Positions 34,378 to 43,747 are shown, counted from the first letter of the stretch. The stretch: 47,884 nt of DNA from Myxococcota bacterium (GCA_028289325.1 JANQQN010000020.1:1-47884); one strand, 5' to 3'. Notes: generated by a model from the letters alone, not told the origin. Program-made: numbers and translations.

Positions 34378-35539
34378 ACGCGTCCTGTGCGTCGACGACG
34401 AGCCTCATGTGCTCGAAGGCTATCGGCGTACGCTCAGAAAGCAGTTTGACATCCGGATCGCCAATGGAGCGGAAGAGGGGCTGAAGGCGCTCGACACCCA
34501 CGGTCCCTTCGCGGTCGTCGTGTCCGACTATCGAATGCCGGTCATGAACGGGGTGAGATTCCTGGCCGAAGCGGCGGAGCGATATCCCGACACTTTTCGC
34601 ATTATGCTCACTGGTTTTGCCGATGCGAAGACGGCGATCGGCGCCATCAATGACGGGGAGATCTTTCGGCTCCTCACCAAGCCCTGCCCATCGGACAAGC
34701 TTGCCCGAGCGCTCGCCGAGGCCGTTCGCCATCATCGAGGCATTCGAGCGGAGAGGGAGCTTCTCGAGCAGACGCTTCACGGTAGCGTGCAAGTCCTAAC
34801 CGAAACGCTTAGCCTCACCAATCCGGCCGCATTTAGCCGGGCGATGAGGATGCAGCGCGTCGTCAACCGAGCGGTGGAGGTCTTGGGTCTGGAGTCGCCG
34901 TGGCAGTATAGCGTGGCGGCGATGCTCTCCCAGCTGGGGTGCGTGACCCTTCCCCATGACCTCGTGGTGAAGGTTCATTCGGGGACCGAAGACCTTTCGA
35001 AACACGAGCGCCGCTTGTTCTCGATGCACCCACAGACCGCAGCGCGCCTGCTGTCGAAGGTGCCTAGGCTGGAGTCCATCGCCTCGATGATCGCGGGTCA
35101 GCGAACCGCCGCCGCCATCGACGGTTCGCTTCAGGCCGCAGATCCCGTTCGCCTCGGCTCCCAGCTTCTTAGGGTAGCGGGAGATCTCGATCAGCTGCTC
35201 AACTCGGGGCTGGGGCTCGAGAACGCGGTCGAGCGTATGCTGACGGAGCCAGCCAACTATACTCAGGCGATTCTTCGAGCCGTGGCCGACGTCGACCTCG
35301 ATCGCGCAGACATGGTCTTGCGAGAGCTGGCGATCGACGAGCTCCAAGAAGGTATGGTCCTCGAAGAAGATGTGCGCGCCACGGGCGGACTATTGCTGAT
35401 GGCCAAAGGCCATATCGTAACTTATGCCGTGATCGAACGGCTTCGCTGCCTGAAGTCGCGGCTCCCGGCCGACGCGCGATACCGAATCTCGGTGCCGGCG
35501 AGTCAACGTGGCGCAAAGCACAACGGAGGCATCCGGTGA
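34367..35539 (+). CDS. response regulator with degenerate HD-GYP-like output
   Basis: A 390-residue protein. The receiver (4-120) has C-V-D-D-E-P, Asp54 in V-V-S-D-Y-R-M-P, L-T-G-F and L-T-K-P. The C-terminal part (about 135-335) follows the HD-GYP plan, but the catalytic H-D is replaced: A-A-M-L-S-Q-L-G-C-V-T-L-P (residues 188-189 are S-Q), and the G-Y-P motif is not visible after M-H-P-Q-T-A-A. I infer loss of c-di-GMP phosphodiesterase activity and a regulatory role. A C-terminal segment (E-L-Q-E-G-M-V-L-E-E-D-V) resembles a small beta domain. It overlaps both neighbours, so it is part of one operon. Confidence 0.85.
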   Translation: MALERVLCVDDEPHVLEGYRRTLRKQFDIRIANGAEEGLKALDTHGPFAVVVSDYRMPVMNGVRFLAEAAERYPDTFRIMLTGFADAKTAIGAINDGEIFRLLTKPCPSDKLARALAEAVRHHRGIRAERELLEQTLHGSVQVLTETLSLTNPAAFSRAMRMQRVVNRAVEVLGLESPWQYSVAAMLSQLGCVTLPHDLVVKVHSGTEDLSKHERRLFSMHPQTAARLLSKVPRLESIASMIAGQRTAAAIDGSLQAADPVRLGSQLLRVAGDLDQLLNSGLGLENAVERMLTEPANYTQAILRAVADVDLDRADMVLRELAIDELQEGMVLEEDVRATGGLLLMAKGHIVTYAVIERLRCLKSRLPADARYRISVPASQRGAKHNGGIR

Positions 35540-36777
35540 ACAAAAGCTCCGAGTCTCCCGAGACATCTCTGCAGTCCCTGTTTCGGAACGCGATCTGCCA
35601 CTACGACATCATTTCCGAGCTTAGGTTTGCGATCTTGGCGGTGGATGGCGACGGCTTCGTCTTCGAATGCAATCCCGCCGCCAGTCGTCTTCTGGGCGTC
35701 AGTAAGGCCTCGATGCTGGGCCGCGCGTTGAAACACCTGCCGATAGACTGGTCCTGGCCAGATCTCGACAAGCACCTGATCAAGATGGCGAGCTCCCGGG
35801 AAGCCGTACGGTGTGACGATCTTGACTTCAGTCGGGCCGACGGCTCCCGCGGCATCTTGGGCGTGACCTTGACGCCATTCGAGTCAAATCCGGAGTCTGG
35901 GAGTTTCTTGCTGACCGCCGTCGACGTGAGCCAGCGCCGGGCGCTCGAGCACCAACTGAATCAGGCCCAAAAGCTCGAGGCAGTGGGACGTCTTGCCGCG
36001 GGCGTCGCTCACGAGATCAATACGCCGACTCAGTTCGTCGGTGACAATCTCCGATTCCTCACCGATGCCTTTCAGGATATTCTCAAGCTCCTCGACGCCT
36101 ATGGCTCCTTACTCGATGCGTTGGCTGCGACAGGGGGCCATAACAGCAGAGTGTCCGAACTCAAAGAACTCAGCGATGAGGTTGATCTCGATTATCTCGT
36201 CGAGGAGGTGCCTCGGTCGATCGCTCAGGCGATCGACGGTACGTCGAGAGTGGCGGAGATCGTTCGCGCAATGAAAGAGTTCTCTCATCCTTCCGGGGCC
36301 AAGGACTACGCGGACCTCAATCGAGCCTTGGAGGGCGCAACAACGGTCTCACGAAACGAATGGAAGTATGTGGCTCAACTTGGCCTCGAGCTGGATCAGA
36401 GTCTGCCGAAGGTGAACTGCCAGCTCGGAGAGTTGAACCAGGCCTTCTTGAATCTGATCGTCAACGCGGCTCAGGCGGTGAGTGAGCGCTACGGAACCGA
36501 TTCCGGGGGCCAGGGGAGTATCGTGGTCCGGAGCCGCCCACTCGACGAGAAAAACATCGAGATCTCCGTGGCTGACAATGGGATCGGGATGAGCGAAGAA
36601 GTGCGATTACGGTGCTTCGAGCAGTTCTTTACGACGAAAGAGGTCGGCAAAGGGACTGGACAAGGGCTAGCCCTCGTCCATCGTGTGGTGACGGGGCACG
36701 GAGGCCTCGTTCACGTGGAGTCCAGGCTGGGCGAGGGGACGACGTTCTTCGTCCGGTTACCCGTGGATCACCGGTGA
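35536..36777 (+). CDS. PAS-domain sensor histidine kinase
   Basis: A 413-residue soluble kinase. A PAS domain (about 20-135: L-A-V-D-G-D-G-F-V-F-E-C-N-P-A-A) precedes a short coiled coil and the H-box G-V-A-H-E-I-N-T-P (His159). The ATPase domain has the N-box L-N-L-I-V-N-A-A-Q-A-V, G1 D-N-G-I-G-M, F-box F-F-T-T-K-E and G2 G-T-G-Q-G-L-A-L-V. No membrane segment is present, so the signal is cytoplasmic. The GTG start overlaps the previous stop (GTGA). It probably phosphorylates the receivers at 33124, 34367 and perhaps 32420. Confidence 0.94.
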   Translation: MNKSSESPETSLQSLFRNAICHYDIISELRFAILAVDGDGFVFECNPAASRLLGVSKASMLGRALKHLPIDWSWPDLDKHLIKMASSREAVRCDDLDFSRADGSRGILGVTLTPFESNPESGSFLLTAVDVSQRRALEHQLNQAQKLEAVGRLAAGVAHEINTPTQFVGDNLRFLTDAFQDILKLLDAYGSLLDALAATGGHNSRVSELKELSDEVDLDYLVEEVPRSIAQAIDGTSRVAEIVRAMKEFSHPSGAKDYADLNRALEGATTVSRNEWKYVAQLGLELDQSLPKVNCQLGELNQAFLNLIVNAAQAVSERYGTDSGGQGSIVVRSRPLDEKNIEISVADNGIGMSEEVRLRCFEQFFTTKEVGKGTGQGLALVHRVVTGHGGLVHVESRLGEGTTFFVRLPVDHR

Positions 36778-36840
36778 CGTGCCACGTTGTGCCAAACGAT
36801 AAGGCCTGCACCGACCGCGGATTCTGGTAGGCTACGGCCC

Positions 36841-37809
36841 TTGGCCACTCGAAAGAAGACCGCGTCGAAGAAGAAGCGCGCGAGCCGCCGAAAGAAGGTC
36901 GAGGCCAAATCGAAGGGGCTCGGGGCATCGGAGCTATCCGCGGATCCGCCGGACGACGTCCGCGCATTGGCGGCGACCGTCGAAGAAGACGGCGGGACGG
37001 CGCTCGCGTGTTACCGCGATCCGCTGGGCGGACACTGGCAGATCTTGGTGTCTTTGCCGCTGGATCGGGTCCAACCGTCTGTGTTTCAGCGGGACCTTTC
37101 CGACACCCACGTCAAGAAGCTGACCGCGGTTATCGATCGCCTGGACCGATTCCTCGACCCCATCATCCTAGTAAGGACCGAAGACGGCCGCTACAGCACG
37201 CCGAACGGCCACCACCGATTCGCGGCGATGAAGAAGCTGGGAGCGAAGGCGATCACCGGCCTGCTGATCCCCGACGTCAGCGTGGCCTATCAGATCCTGG
37301 CCCTGAACACGGAGAAGTCGCCCAACCTGAAGGACCGATCGCTGGAAGTCATCCGCCTCGCGCGGGCCCTCGTCGATCTCGGCGACCCCGTGGAATCGGA
37401 GTTCGAGCTCCAGTTCGAAGACCCCGCGTATCTCACCATCGGGTGTTGCTACGAGAAACGCGCGCGGTACTCGGGGTCGGCCTACCATCCGATTCTGAAG
37501 AAGTGTGAGGGCTGGTTCGACGACCCGATGTCCGAGTGCATTCCGGTGCGAGAGGCGCGCGCGGATCGCCTGCTGGCGGTCGACGACGAAGTCGCCCGCC
37601 TGGTCACCGCGCTCAAGAAGAAGGGCCTTGACAGCCCGTACTTGAAGGCGTTCGTCGTCGCTCGGCTCAATCCGTTGCGAGGGCCCAAGGCCGCCGGTGA
37701 GTTCGACGAGACCGTCGACAAGATGCTCGACAGAGCCCAGCGTTTCGACCCGGCGAAGATCGAGGCGTCGCAGGTGACCGCCAGCGCCGGCTACGGCGGT
37801 GGCGATTAA
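36841..37809 (+). CDS. ParB-like nuclease-domain protein with lysine-rich N-terminus
   Basis: About 322 residues. The N-terminal 25 residues are a Lys/Arg tract (A-T-R-K-K-T-A-S-K-K-K-R, R-R-K-K) like histone-H1-type tails. A ParB N-terminal domain follows (about 70-130): P-L-D-R-V-Q-P-S-V-F-Q-R, D-P-I-I-L-V-R-T-E-D-G-R, and N-G-H-H-R-F-A-A-M-K-K-L-G, the ParB box. The C-terminal half is helical and unrecognised, and no ParA gene lies nearby. The start is probably TTG 36841, directly after a TAGGCT -10-like element, which would make it near-leaderless; a GTG at 36787 is the alternative. Confidence 0.78.
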   Translation: MATRKKTASKKKRASRRKKVEAKSKGLGASELSADPPDDVRALAATVEEDGGTALACYRDPLGGHWQILVSLPLDRVQPSVFQRDLSDTHVKKLTAVIDRLDRFLDPIILVRTEDGRYSTPNGHHRFAAMKKLGAKAITGLLIPDVSVAYQILALNTEKSPNLKDRSLEVIRLARALVDLGDPVESEFELQFEDPAYLTIGCCYEKRARYSGSAYHPILKKCEGWFDDPMSECIPVREARADRLLAVDDEVARLVTALKKKGLDSPYLKAFVVARLNPLRGPKAAGEFDETVDKMLDRAQRFDPAKIEASQVTASAGYGGGD

Positions 37810-37821
37810 GGAGGGCGTTCC

Positions 37822-38571
37822 GTGCGACTGTACCAAGAGTTCGCGTCGTGGTGGCCACTGATGTCCGCGGTGGAGGACTATGAAGAAGAGGCCGGCCTGT
37901 ATGCCCAGGCCCTGCTCGACCACGCCACCGGTCCGCTGAAGACCGTATTGGAGCTCGGAAGCGGAGGCGGCCACAACGCAGCGTTCCTGAAGGCCAGGTT
38001 CGATATGACCCTCGTCGAGCCAGCGGAAGGCATGCTCGAGGCCAGCCGAGCCCTGAATCCGGAATGCGAACACGTGCGGGGCGACATGCGCACGGTGCGC
38101 CTCGACCGAACGTTCGACGGCGTCTTCGTCCACGACGCCGTCATGTACATGACCACCCTCCCCGATTTGAAGGCCGCGATGGAGACCGCCTACATCCACT
38201 GTCGGCCGGGCGGGGTGGCCCTGTTCACGCCCGACTACGTGCGGGAGACTTTCCGTCCGTCGACGGACTGCGGTGGAGAAGATGGCCCCACTGACCCTGA
38301 CGGGCCGGGCCGAAGCATGCGGTATCTCGAATGGACGTGGGATCCCGACCCCACCGACGATACGTACATCGTCGACTACGCGTACGTGCTTCGGGAAGGT
38401 GACGCTGAGCCGCGAGTGGTTCACGACCGCCATACGGAGGGGCTGTTCGCTCGGCAGACGTGGATGGATACCTTGCGCGAGGTGGGTTTCGTGCCCCACC
38501 GGGTGCCCATGGAGCACTCGGAGCTGGAGCCGGGGTCGTACGAGGGGTTCATCGGCCTCCGCCCGGAGTGA
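37822..38571 (+). CDS. class I SAM-dependent methyltransferase
   Basis: A 249-residue methyltransferase. Motif I V-L-E-L-G-S-G-G-G-H-N-A (residues 42-53), the acidic V-E-P-A-E-G-M motif II, G-D-M-R-T-V and F-D-G-V-F-V-H-D-A-V-M-Y-M all fit the Rossmann SAM-binding fold. The substrate is unknown. The GTG start is fixed by AAGGAGGG at about 6-bp spacing. It follows the ParB-like gene by 12 bp, so the two are probably co-transcribed. Confidence 0.9.
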   Translation: MRLYQEFASWWPLMSAVEDYEEEAGLYAQALLDHATGPLKTVLELGSGGGHNAAFLKARFDMTLVEPAEGMLEASRALNPECEHVRGDMRTVRLDRTFDGVFVHDAVMYMTTLPDLKAAMETAYIHCRPGGVALFTPDYVRETFRPSTDCGGEDGPTDPDGPGRSMRYLEWTWDPDPTDDTYIVDYAYVLREGDAEPRVVHDRHTEGLFARQTWMDTLREVGFVPHRVPMEHSELEPGSYEGFIGLRPE

Positions 38572-38756
38572 CGAACGGCGCGAGATCTGCGGAGCGTCAA
38601 GAAGATCAGGCTTCGGGGTCGTTACGAGGGCCAAAGTCCGGACCGGCCAGCCGCTCGTCGAACTGGGCACGGCGGGTCGCTCCACGACAATCCCGAACCG
38701 ATACCCTCCGGAGCCGGCGTCTGCGCTGAGCGGCCCCGATATCTCTGCGGCCGAGT

Positions 38757-38772
38757 GTTCCGTAGTCGGAAC
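38757..38772. other. small hairpin GTTCCG-TAGT-CGGAAC in the 284-bp gap before the chemoreceptor
   Basis: Perfect 6-bp stem with a 4-nt loop. Further on (38789-38835) is an imperfect GGCC-rich inverted repeat. The gap from 38572 to 38855 otherwise shows no gene. Terminator or leader structure is possible. Confidence 0.3.
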
Positions 38773-38942
38773 GAAGGTTCCTAAGGACCGGCCGCGACCG
38801 CCACTTCAAAAGGGCGGACTTCAAGGTCGGCCGGCGAGCGCCGACCGATGGAAGCATGGACCCTGGAGTTAGCGAGTCTTCAGGGCGCGAAGCGGCCAGG
38901 GGCCCGGGGAAAGCTGGAGGCGGTGCGCGGACGGAGGCGTTC

Positions 38943-40373
38943 ATGCTCCTCGATGCGCTCTGTGCGCCGCTGATGGTGGTGGATTCTGCGTGGCACCTGC
39001 TGCTCGTCAATGTTTCGCTTCGGGATCTCCTGAGCACCCACCGCCTGCCGTGCGCCGTCGATGATCTCGACCTCGACCGAGTCTTCGGCGCCGGTACCCG
39101 CGACCGACTCCAGGAGGAGGGGACGGTATCCGTCGCCGCTGCGCCGAGCGCTCAGTTCACGCTCCGGTGCGCCGAGCCCGGTCACCCCGACGGCCTGCAA
39201 ATCATCGAGTGGTCGGATCAGTCGGGCGAGAAGAACGCGGTACGCAGCTTTCAGCAGCTCATGGCCGCCGCGATGAGCGGTGATCTCAGCAAGCGGATCT
39301 CCGAGGAAGGGTTGGACAGTCTCTTCGCCAGCGTCGCGGGCAGTATCAACACCGTCATCGATTCGATGCAGGAGTCCATTCAAGAGGTTGTCGACGTTCA
39401 GTCCGCCGTCGCTTCCGGCGACTTGACGAGGCAGATGGAAGGGTTCTATTCAGGCGAATTCGCGGTCTTGAAAGAAGCGATCAACGCGTCTTCCAGTTCC
39501 ATGCAGCGGATGGTTCATCGCGTGGGCCGGGTTGGGCATCAGATCGCCGGCGCGGCCCAGTGTATCCGGCGGGGTAATGACCAGCTCGTCGCGGACGCAG
39601 AAACTCAGTCGCGGGCGATCGGGGCGGTCGCGGCCAGCGCCGAGCAGATCACCGCCGCTGTGCAAAGCAACGCTGACCACGCGACGCAAGCGTCGGAGCT
39701 GGCTTCGGATACTCGTCAACGGGCGGAACGAGGTCACGAGGTCTCCCAGCTCGCGGTGAATGCGATGACCGCCATCAACGAATCGAGCCAACAGATCGCG
39801 GAGACCACCGCGATCATCAACGAGCTCGCGTTTCAGACCAACCTGCTGTCCCTCAATGCCGCCGTCGAGGCGGCTCGGGTAGGCGATGAAGGTCGAGGCT
39901 TCGCTGTCGTTGCCGCAGAGGTGCGCAAGCTCTCCGAGCGAAGCGCTCGCGCGGCATCGGAAATCGGAAAGCTCATCAAAGAAAGCATCGAGCGTGTGAA
40001 TGACGGGTTGGCGGCCGTACGCCGTTCGTCTCGAGCGCTCGAAGATATCCTGCAGGCCAGCGAAAGGACCGCCGACGTCGTGCGGCAGATAGAACACGCG
40101 GGCCACGAACAGAAGACTGGCATCGAACAGGTCATGCTGAGCGTCCTGGACGTCCAACGAACGCTCGCCCACAACCAACAGATGACCGAGGAGGTGGCCC
40201 GCGAAAGCCAACTCGCCGATACGCAAGCCAACGAACTGCTGGCGGCCATCGCTCAATTCACCGTCGCCGAGGACGACGGAGCCGAGCCGTCGCCCGTCGA
40301 CGCCGTGCCCGCGTCGGCCGCAGAAGCGGCGGTCGAGCCGCCGTCGGACGTTTCGAACGACTTCTTCATCTGA
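38943..40373 (+). CDS. soluble methyl-accepting chemotaxis protein with PAS-like sensor
   Basis: A chemoreceptor of about 476 residues with no membrane segment, so cytoplasmic. The start reads as a PAS-like domain ([14 protein letters not shown]). HAMP-like units follow ([18 protein letters not shown]). The signalling hairpin tip is [27 protein letters not shown], the CheA/CheW contact, flanked by long heptad coils. ATG 38943 has GGAGG 5 bp upstream and matches the domain start; an ATG at 38856 adds a Gly-rich tail and has no such site. The hemerythrin gene follows 56 bp later. No C-terminal methylation-enzyme tether is seen. Confidence 0.92.
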   Translation: MLLDALCAPLMVVDSAWHLLLVNVSLRDLLSTHRLPCAVDDLDLDRVFGAGTRDRLQEEGTVSVAAAPSAQFTLRCAEPGHPDGLQIIEWSDQSGEKNAVRSFQQLMAAAMSGDLSKRISEEGLDSLFASVAGSINTVIDSMQESIQEVVDVQSAVASGDLTRQMEGFYSGEFAVLKEAINASSSSMQRMVHRVGRVGHQIAGAAQCIRRGNDQLVADAETQSRAIGAVAASAEQITAAVQSNADHATQASELASDTRQRAERGHEVSQLAVNAMTAINESSQQIAETTAIINELAFQTNLLSLNAAVEAARVGDEGRGFAVVAAEVRKLSERSARAASEIGKLIKESIERVNDGLAAVRRSSRALEDILQASERTADVVRQIEHAGHEQKTGIEQVMLSVLDVQRTLAHNQQMTEEVARESQLADTQANELLAAIAQFTVAEDDGAEPSPVDAVPASAAEAAVEPPSDVSNDFFI

Positions 40374-40429
40374 GCGAGTGCTGAACTGAAGGCGCTCGCC
40401 GATAACCACAGCCAATCCTGGAGGTAGAA

Positions 40430-40837
40430 ATGGCATTGATTGAATGGAGTGACAAGATGAGCGTGGGCGTGGACTCGATCGACGATCAGCACAAGAAGCT
40501 CGTCAACATGATCAACGCGCTGAACGACGCTCTTCGCGGCGGGGAAGCAGAGGAGGTTCTGGTCAAGATCTTCGACGGCCTCGCGGTCTACACGCAAAAG
40601 CACTTCCAGTACGAAGAGAAGCTGTTTGCGGAGCATGGCTATCCGTTGGCCGCAGAGCACAAAGCGGAGCACGACGCGCTGATCGCTCAGGTCGTCGAGC
40701 TCAAGACGAAACTCGACGCCGGTAGCGCGCTGATCGGCATCGAGTTGATGAAGTTTCTGAAGGGTTGGTTGACCAATCACATCCTCAAGAGCGACATGGC
40801 TTACAGCGCCCACTTGAGGGGTCGAAAGGTCGCTTAA
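40430..40837 (+). CDS. bacteriohemerythrin
   Basis: A 135-residue O2-binding protein. All seven di-iron ligands can be placed: His21, His58, Glu62, His77, His81, His117 and Asp122, in D-D-Q-H-K-K-L, K-H-F-Q-Y-E-E, E-H-K-A-E-H and N-H-I-L-K-S-D. A strong GGAGG precedes the ATG. It follows a cytoplasmic chemoreceptor, and I infer delivery or sensing of oxygen for aerotaxis. Confidence 0.96.
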   Translation: MALIEWSDKMSVGVDSIDDQHKKLVNMINALNDALRGGEAEEVLVKIFDGLAVYTQKHFQYEEKLFAEHGYPLAAEHKAEHDALIAQVVELKTKLDAGSALIGIELMKFLKGWLTNHILKSDMAYSAHLRGRKVA

Positions 40838-41010
40838 GCGCTGCCCCTTACTAACGCGCCGGCAGACGAAGCTCGAGGCTCCCCGCCACACCTTGGGTCA
40901 TCGGTCCGTAGCCCGCGCGAACTGTGCAAAGCTATGCGCGGATCGTTCAAACCTCGGCCCCGCCGGTTCTTCACAATCAAAGGCGCTGCATCTTTGAGTG
41001 GAGGACCTGC

Positions 41011-42954
41011 ATGCGACTACGTACGACATTTCTAGGCTTCAGTTTGATCTTCTTCATCGCTGCGTGTGTGCATCGTGGCGAGATGCGACCGGAGGCCCCG
41101 GGGCCCACCGAGGTGGCGCCGAAGCGCGCCGACAGCGATGAGCAATCGATCGAGCGGCTTCTACACGAGCTCTTTGCGTCCGTCGATCGACGCGACTGGC
41201 CGGCGGCGGCATCCCTCATGCACGAGTCGATCTACATCGACTACAGCGCGCTCGGCGGCGAAAGCGGCGAGCGTTCACCGGCCGAACTCACGCAGAGCTG
41301 GGCCAATCTCCTTCCCGGCTTCGACCGGACGATTCATCAGCCGCACAACTTCGCGGTGTGGGTCGCCGGCGATCGCGCCACGGCCACGTTGGACGCCATC
41401 GCGTCGCACTATCTGAGTGTCGGCGCTTCTGAAGGCGAGCGCTACTGGACGGTCTTCGTCGGCTACGATACCGAGTTCGTGCGCGTCGCCGACGGTTGGA
41501 AGCTCGCGCGCCTCGACATCAGCCTCTATGACCAGGCGGGGAACGCCAAGCTCGTCCAACGGGCGCTTCAGCGCGTCGCGGAGGGAACGGTGGCGCCGTT
41601 CGCCGAGTCGTCGGCAGCTTCGGAACCGGTCGAGTCGTTCTTTCAGGCCCTCGAAGCTCGAGATATCGAGCGCCTCATGGCGACCCTCGACGAGGGGATC
41701 GTGCAGGAGATGCCGTTTGCCCCCCGGAGCTTTCCGCCTGCTCTCAGCGGCAAGGCTGCCATGCGAAAGCAATACGCGGCGGTCATGGACTATACCCAGC
41801 GATATGAGCGGTCATATCTGGCGACGCAGGATCCGCGGACCGTGCTCGTCAAGTTCGAGGGCACCATTACGACCTCGGAAGGTAGGCCCTACAACAACGC
41901 GTACGTCGGCCTATTTACGGTGGGGTCGAACGGAAAGATCGTTCGGTTCGTCGAGCAGTTCAACCCGAACATTCTCCTCGCTGGATGGCCCGGACTATCG
42001 GTCCCCCACTATTCGGTTCACGCGGCCGGGGCCGAGGTCGGATCCGGGGTGACGTTGAAGGAGGTGGAGTTCCTTAGCCACGGCGACCGACTCCGAGGGC
42101 ACCTCTTCCTCCCGCCAGACCATGATCCCCAGGCTCGCTATCCGACGGCGGTCGTGGCCGGCAGCTGGACGAGCGTGAAGGAGCAGATGCCCGACGAGTA
42201 TGCCAGCCTCCTTGCGAAAGCAGGCGTTGTGGCGCTGACCTTCGACTTCCGGGGGTTCGGTGAGAGCGAAGGTCAGCCCCGCCAGTTCGAAGATGTCGAA
42301 AGGAAGATCCAGGACATTCGTGCGGCCGTCGACTTTCTCGACCAGCGACAAGACGTCGAGTCTGTCGTAGGGCTCGGGGTGTGCGCGGGCTCTGGTTACA
42401 TGGCCCACGCGGTGGCCCGAGATCCACGGATCTCTCGCCTCGTCTTGATCGCGCCTTGGCTGCACAATCCGGAGATCGCGCGTTCGATCTACGACGGGCG
42501 CCCCGGAGGGACGAAGGGGCTACTGGCCGCGGCTCGCGACGCGAAGGCCCGTTATCAGAAGACCGGGGAAACCGAGTATGTTCTCGCGGCCAGTGAGCTG
42601 GATGCTCTGGCGGCGATGTACGTTCCGAAGAATGCGTTCGACTACTATCTGAACCCCGCCAAGGCCGCCGGACCGCACTACGACAACCGGTTCGCGGTCA
42701 TGAGTTGGGAGCCGTGGCTCACCCTCGACGGGATCTCCGTGGCCGAAACCATCGAGCAACCCGTCTTTATCGTGCACAGCGAAAAAGGTGCGGTCCCCCG
42801 AGGCGCTCGGGAGTTCTACCGTCGCCTCCGCGGCTCCAAAGACATCGTGTGGCTCGATCGTTTCGATCAACAGCAGCTTTACATGGACCCAGAAGCGGTC
42901 CATAGCGCCTTATCCGTGGTCTCCGAGTATCTGACGTCGAAAGCGGTACCATGA
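41011..42954 (+). CDS. lipoprotein fusing two NTF2-like domains to an alpha/beta hydrolase
   Basis: A 647-residue lipoprotein (lipobox I-A-A-C, Cys19). Residues about 45-175 and 190-320 are two SnoaL/NTF2-like domains (E-R-L-L-H-E-L-F-A-S-V-D-R-R-D-W and V-E-S-F-F-Q-A-L-E-A-R-D-I-E-R). A dienelactone-hydrolase-like domain follows, with the nucleophile elbow G-V-C-A-G (Cys458 in place of Ser, as in YcjY-like relatives). The usual H-x-D-L-Y near the C-terminus reads D-Q-Q-Q-L-Y-M-D, so the catalytic His may be missing. ATG 41011 has GGAGG upstream; an earlier in-frame start at 40924 adds no signal-peptide sense. The stop overlaps the SDR start. The gap at 40838-41010 holds nothing else I can support. 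Confidence 0.82.
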   Translation: MRLRTTFLGFSLIFFIAACVHRGEMRPEAPGPTEVAPKRADSDEQSIERLLHELFASVDRRDWPAAASLMHESIYIDYSALGGESGERSPAELTQSWANLLPGFDRTIHQPHNFAVWVAGDRATATLDAIASHYLSVGASEGERYWTVFVGYDTEFVRVADGWKLARLDISLYDQAGNAKLVQRALQRVAEGTVAPFAESSAASEPVESFFQALEARDIERLMATLDEGIVQEMPFAPRSFPPALSGKAAMRKQYAAVMDYTQRYERSYLATQDPRTVLVKFEGTITTSEGRPYNNAYVGLFTVGSNGKIVRFVEQFNPNILLAGWPGLSVPHYSVHAAGAEVGSGVTLKEVEFLSHGDRLRGHLFLPPDHDPQARYPTAVVAGSWTSVKEQMPDEYASLLAKAGVVALTFDFRGFGESEGQPRQFEDVERKIQDIRAAVDFLDQRQDVESVVGLGVCAGSGYMAHAVARDPRISRLVLIAPWLHNPEIARSIYDGRPGGTKGLLAAARDAKARYQKTGETEYVLAASELDALAAMYVPKNAFDYYLNPAKAAGPHYDNRFAVMSWEPWLTLDGISVAETIEQPVFIVHSEKGAVPRGAREFYRRLRGSKDIVWLDRFDQQQLYMDPEAVHSALSVVSEYLTSKAVP

Positions 42955-43634
42955 AGCGCACGGCGCTCGTCACCGGCGCCAACCGCGGTATCGGTCGAGC
43001 CATCGCAGAAGCGCTGGCCGACCGTCCGGACGTCCAGCTCATCGTCGCGGCTCGGCGCCAAGCGGACAGTGAGCGAGTGGTGTCCGAGCTCGGCGAGGGG
43101 CTGAGGGCCGTTGCGCTCGAGCTCTCGGACCCTCTTCGGGTCGCGGCCGATGCCCGCCGCATCGAGGATGAGTTTGGCGACATCGATATCCTGGTGAACA
43201 ACGCCGGCGTCCTGCATCCGGGCTCGGCACTCGAGGTCGACATCGCCCAAGTGAGTGAGTCGGTGGCCGTCAATGCCCTCGCTCCCCTCGCTCTCAGTCA
43301 GGTGTTCGGTCCGGGCATGCGGCAGCGCGGCTGGGGCCGGATCGTCAACGTATCGTCCGGCTGGGGCAGCTTCAGCGAAGGGCTCGACGGGCCCGCGGCC
43401 TACGCGATCTCAAAAGCGACGCTCAACGCAGTGACGCTGTCGACGGCGCAGGCGCTCGGTCGTTCGGTGAAGGTCAACGCGGTGTGTCCAGGTTGGGTGC
43501 GCACGCGAATGGGGGGGCAGGCCGCAGCTCGCTCGCCGGAAGAAGGCGCCCAGACGGCGGTGTGGCTGGCGACCTTGCCCAGCGACGGACCCACCGGCGG
43601 TTTCTGGCGCGACCGACGGTTGATCGAATGGTGA
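42951..43634 (+). CDS. short-chain dehydrogenase/reductase (SDR)
   Basis: A 227-residue classical SDR. Cofactor motif T-G-A-N-R-G-I-G (8-15), N-N-A-G (83-86), catalytic Ser about 136 and Y-A-I-S-K (Tyr151, Lys155) are intact. An Arg pair after the second strand (A-A-R-R) suggests NADPH. The ATG overlaps the hydrolase stop (ATGA), so the two genes are co-expressed. The substrate is unknown. It faces the convergent AraC gene. Confidence 0.93.
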   Translation: MKRTALVTGANRGIGRAIAEALADRPDVQLIVAARRQADSERVVSELGEGLRAVALELSDPLRVAADARRIEDEFGDIDILVNNAGVLHPGSALEVDIAQVSESVAVNALAPLALSQVFGPGMRQRGWGRIVNVSSGWGSFSEGLDGPAAYAISKATLNAVTLSTAQALGRSVKVNAVCPGWVRTRMGGQAAARSPEEGAQTAVWLATLPSDGPTGGFWRDRRLIEW

Positions 43635-43747
43635 TCACCACCGTCGAGAAGAATCGGGTGACTAGATGCGCTCGGCACGAATCCCGATCCGCTTTGCGGC
43701 TCGGCGATTCGTGCCCGCCACCGGATTGGAACTCCCGCCGCCGCGTA

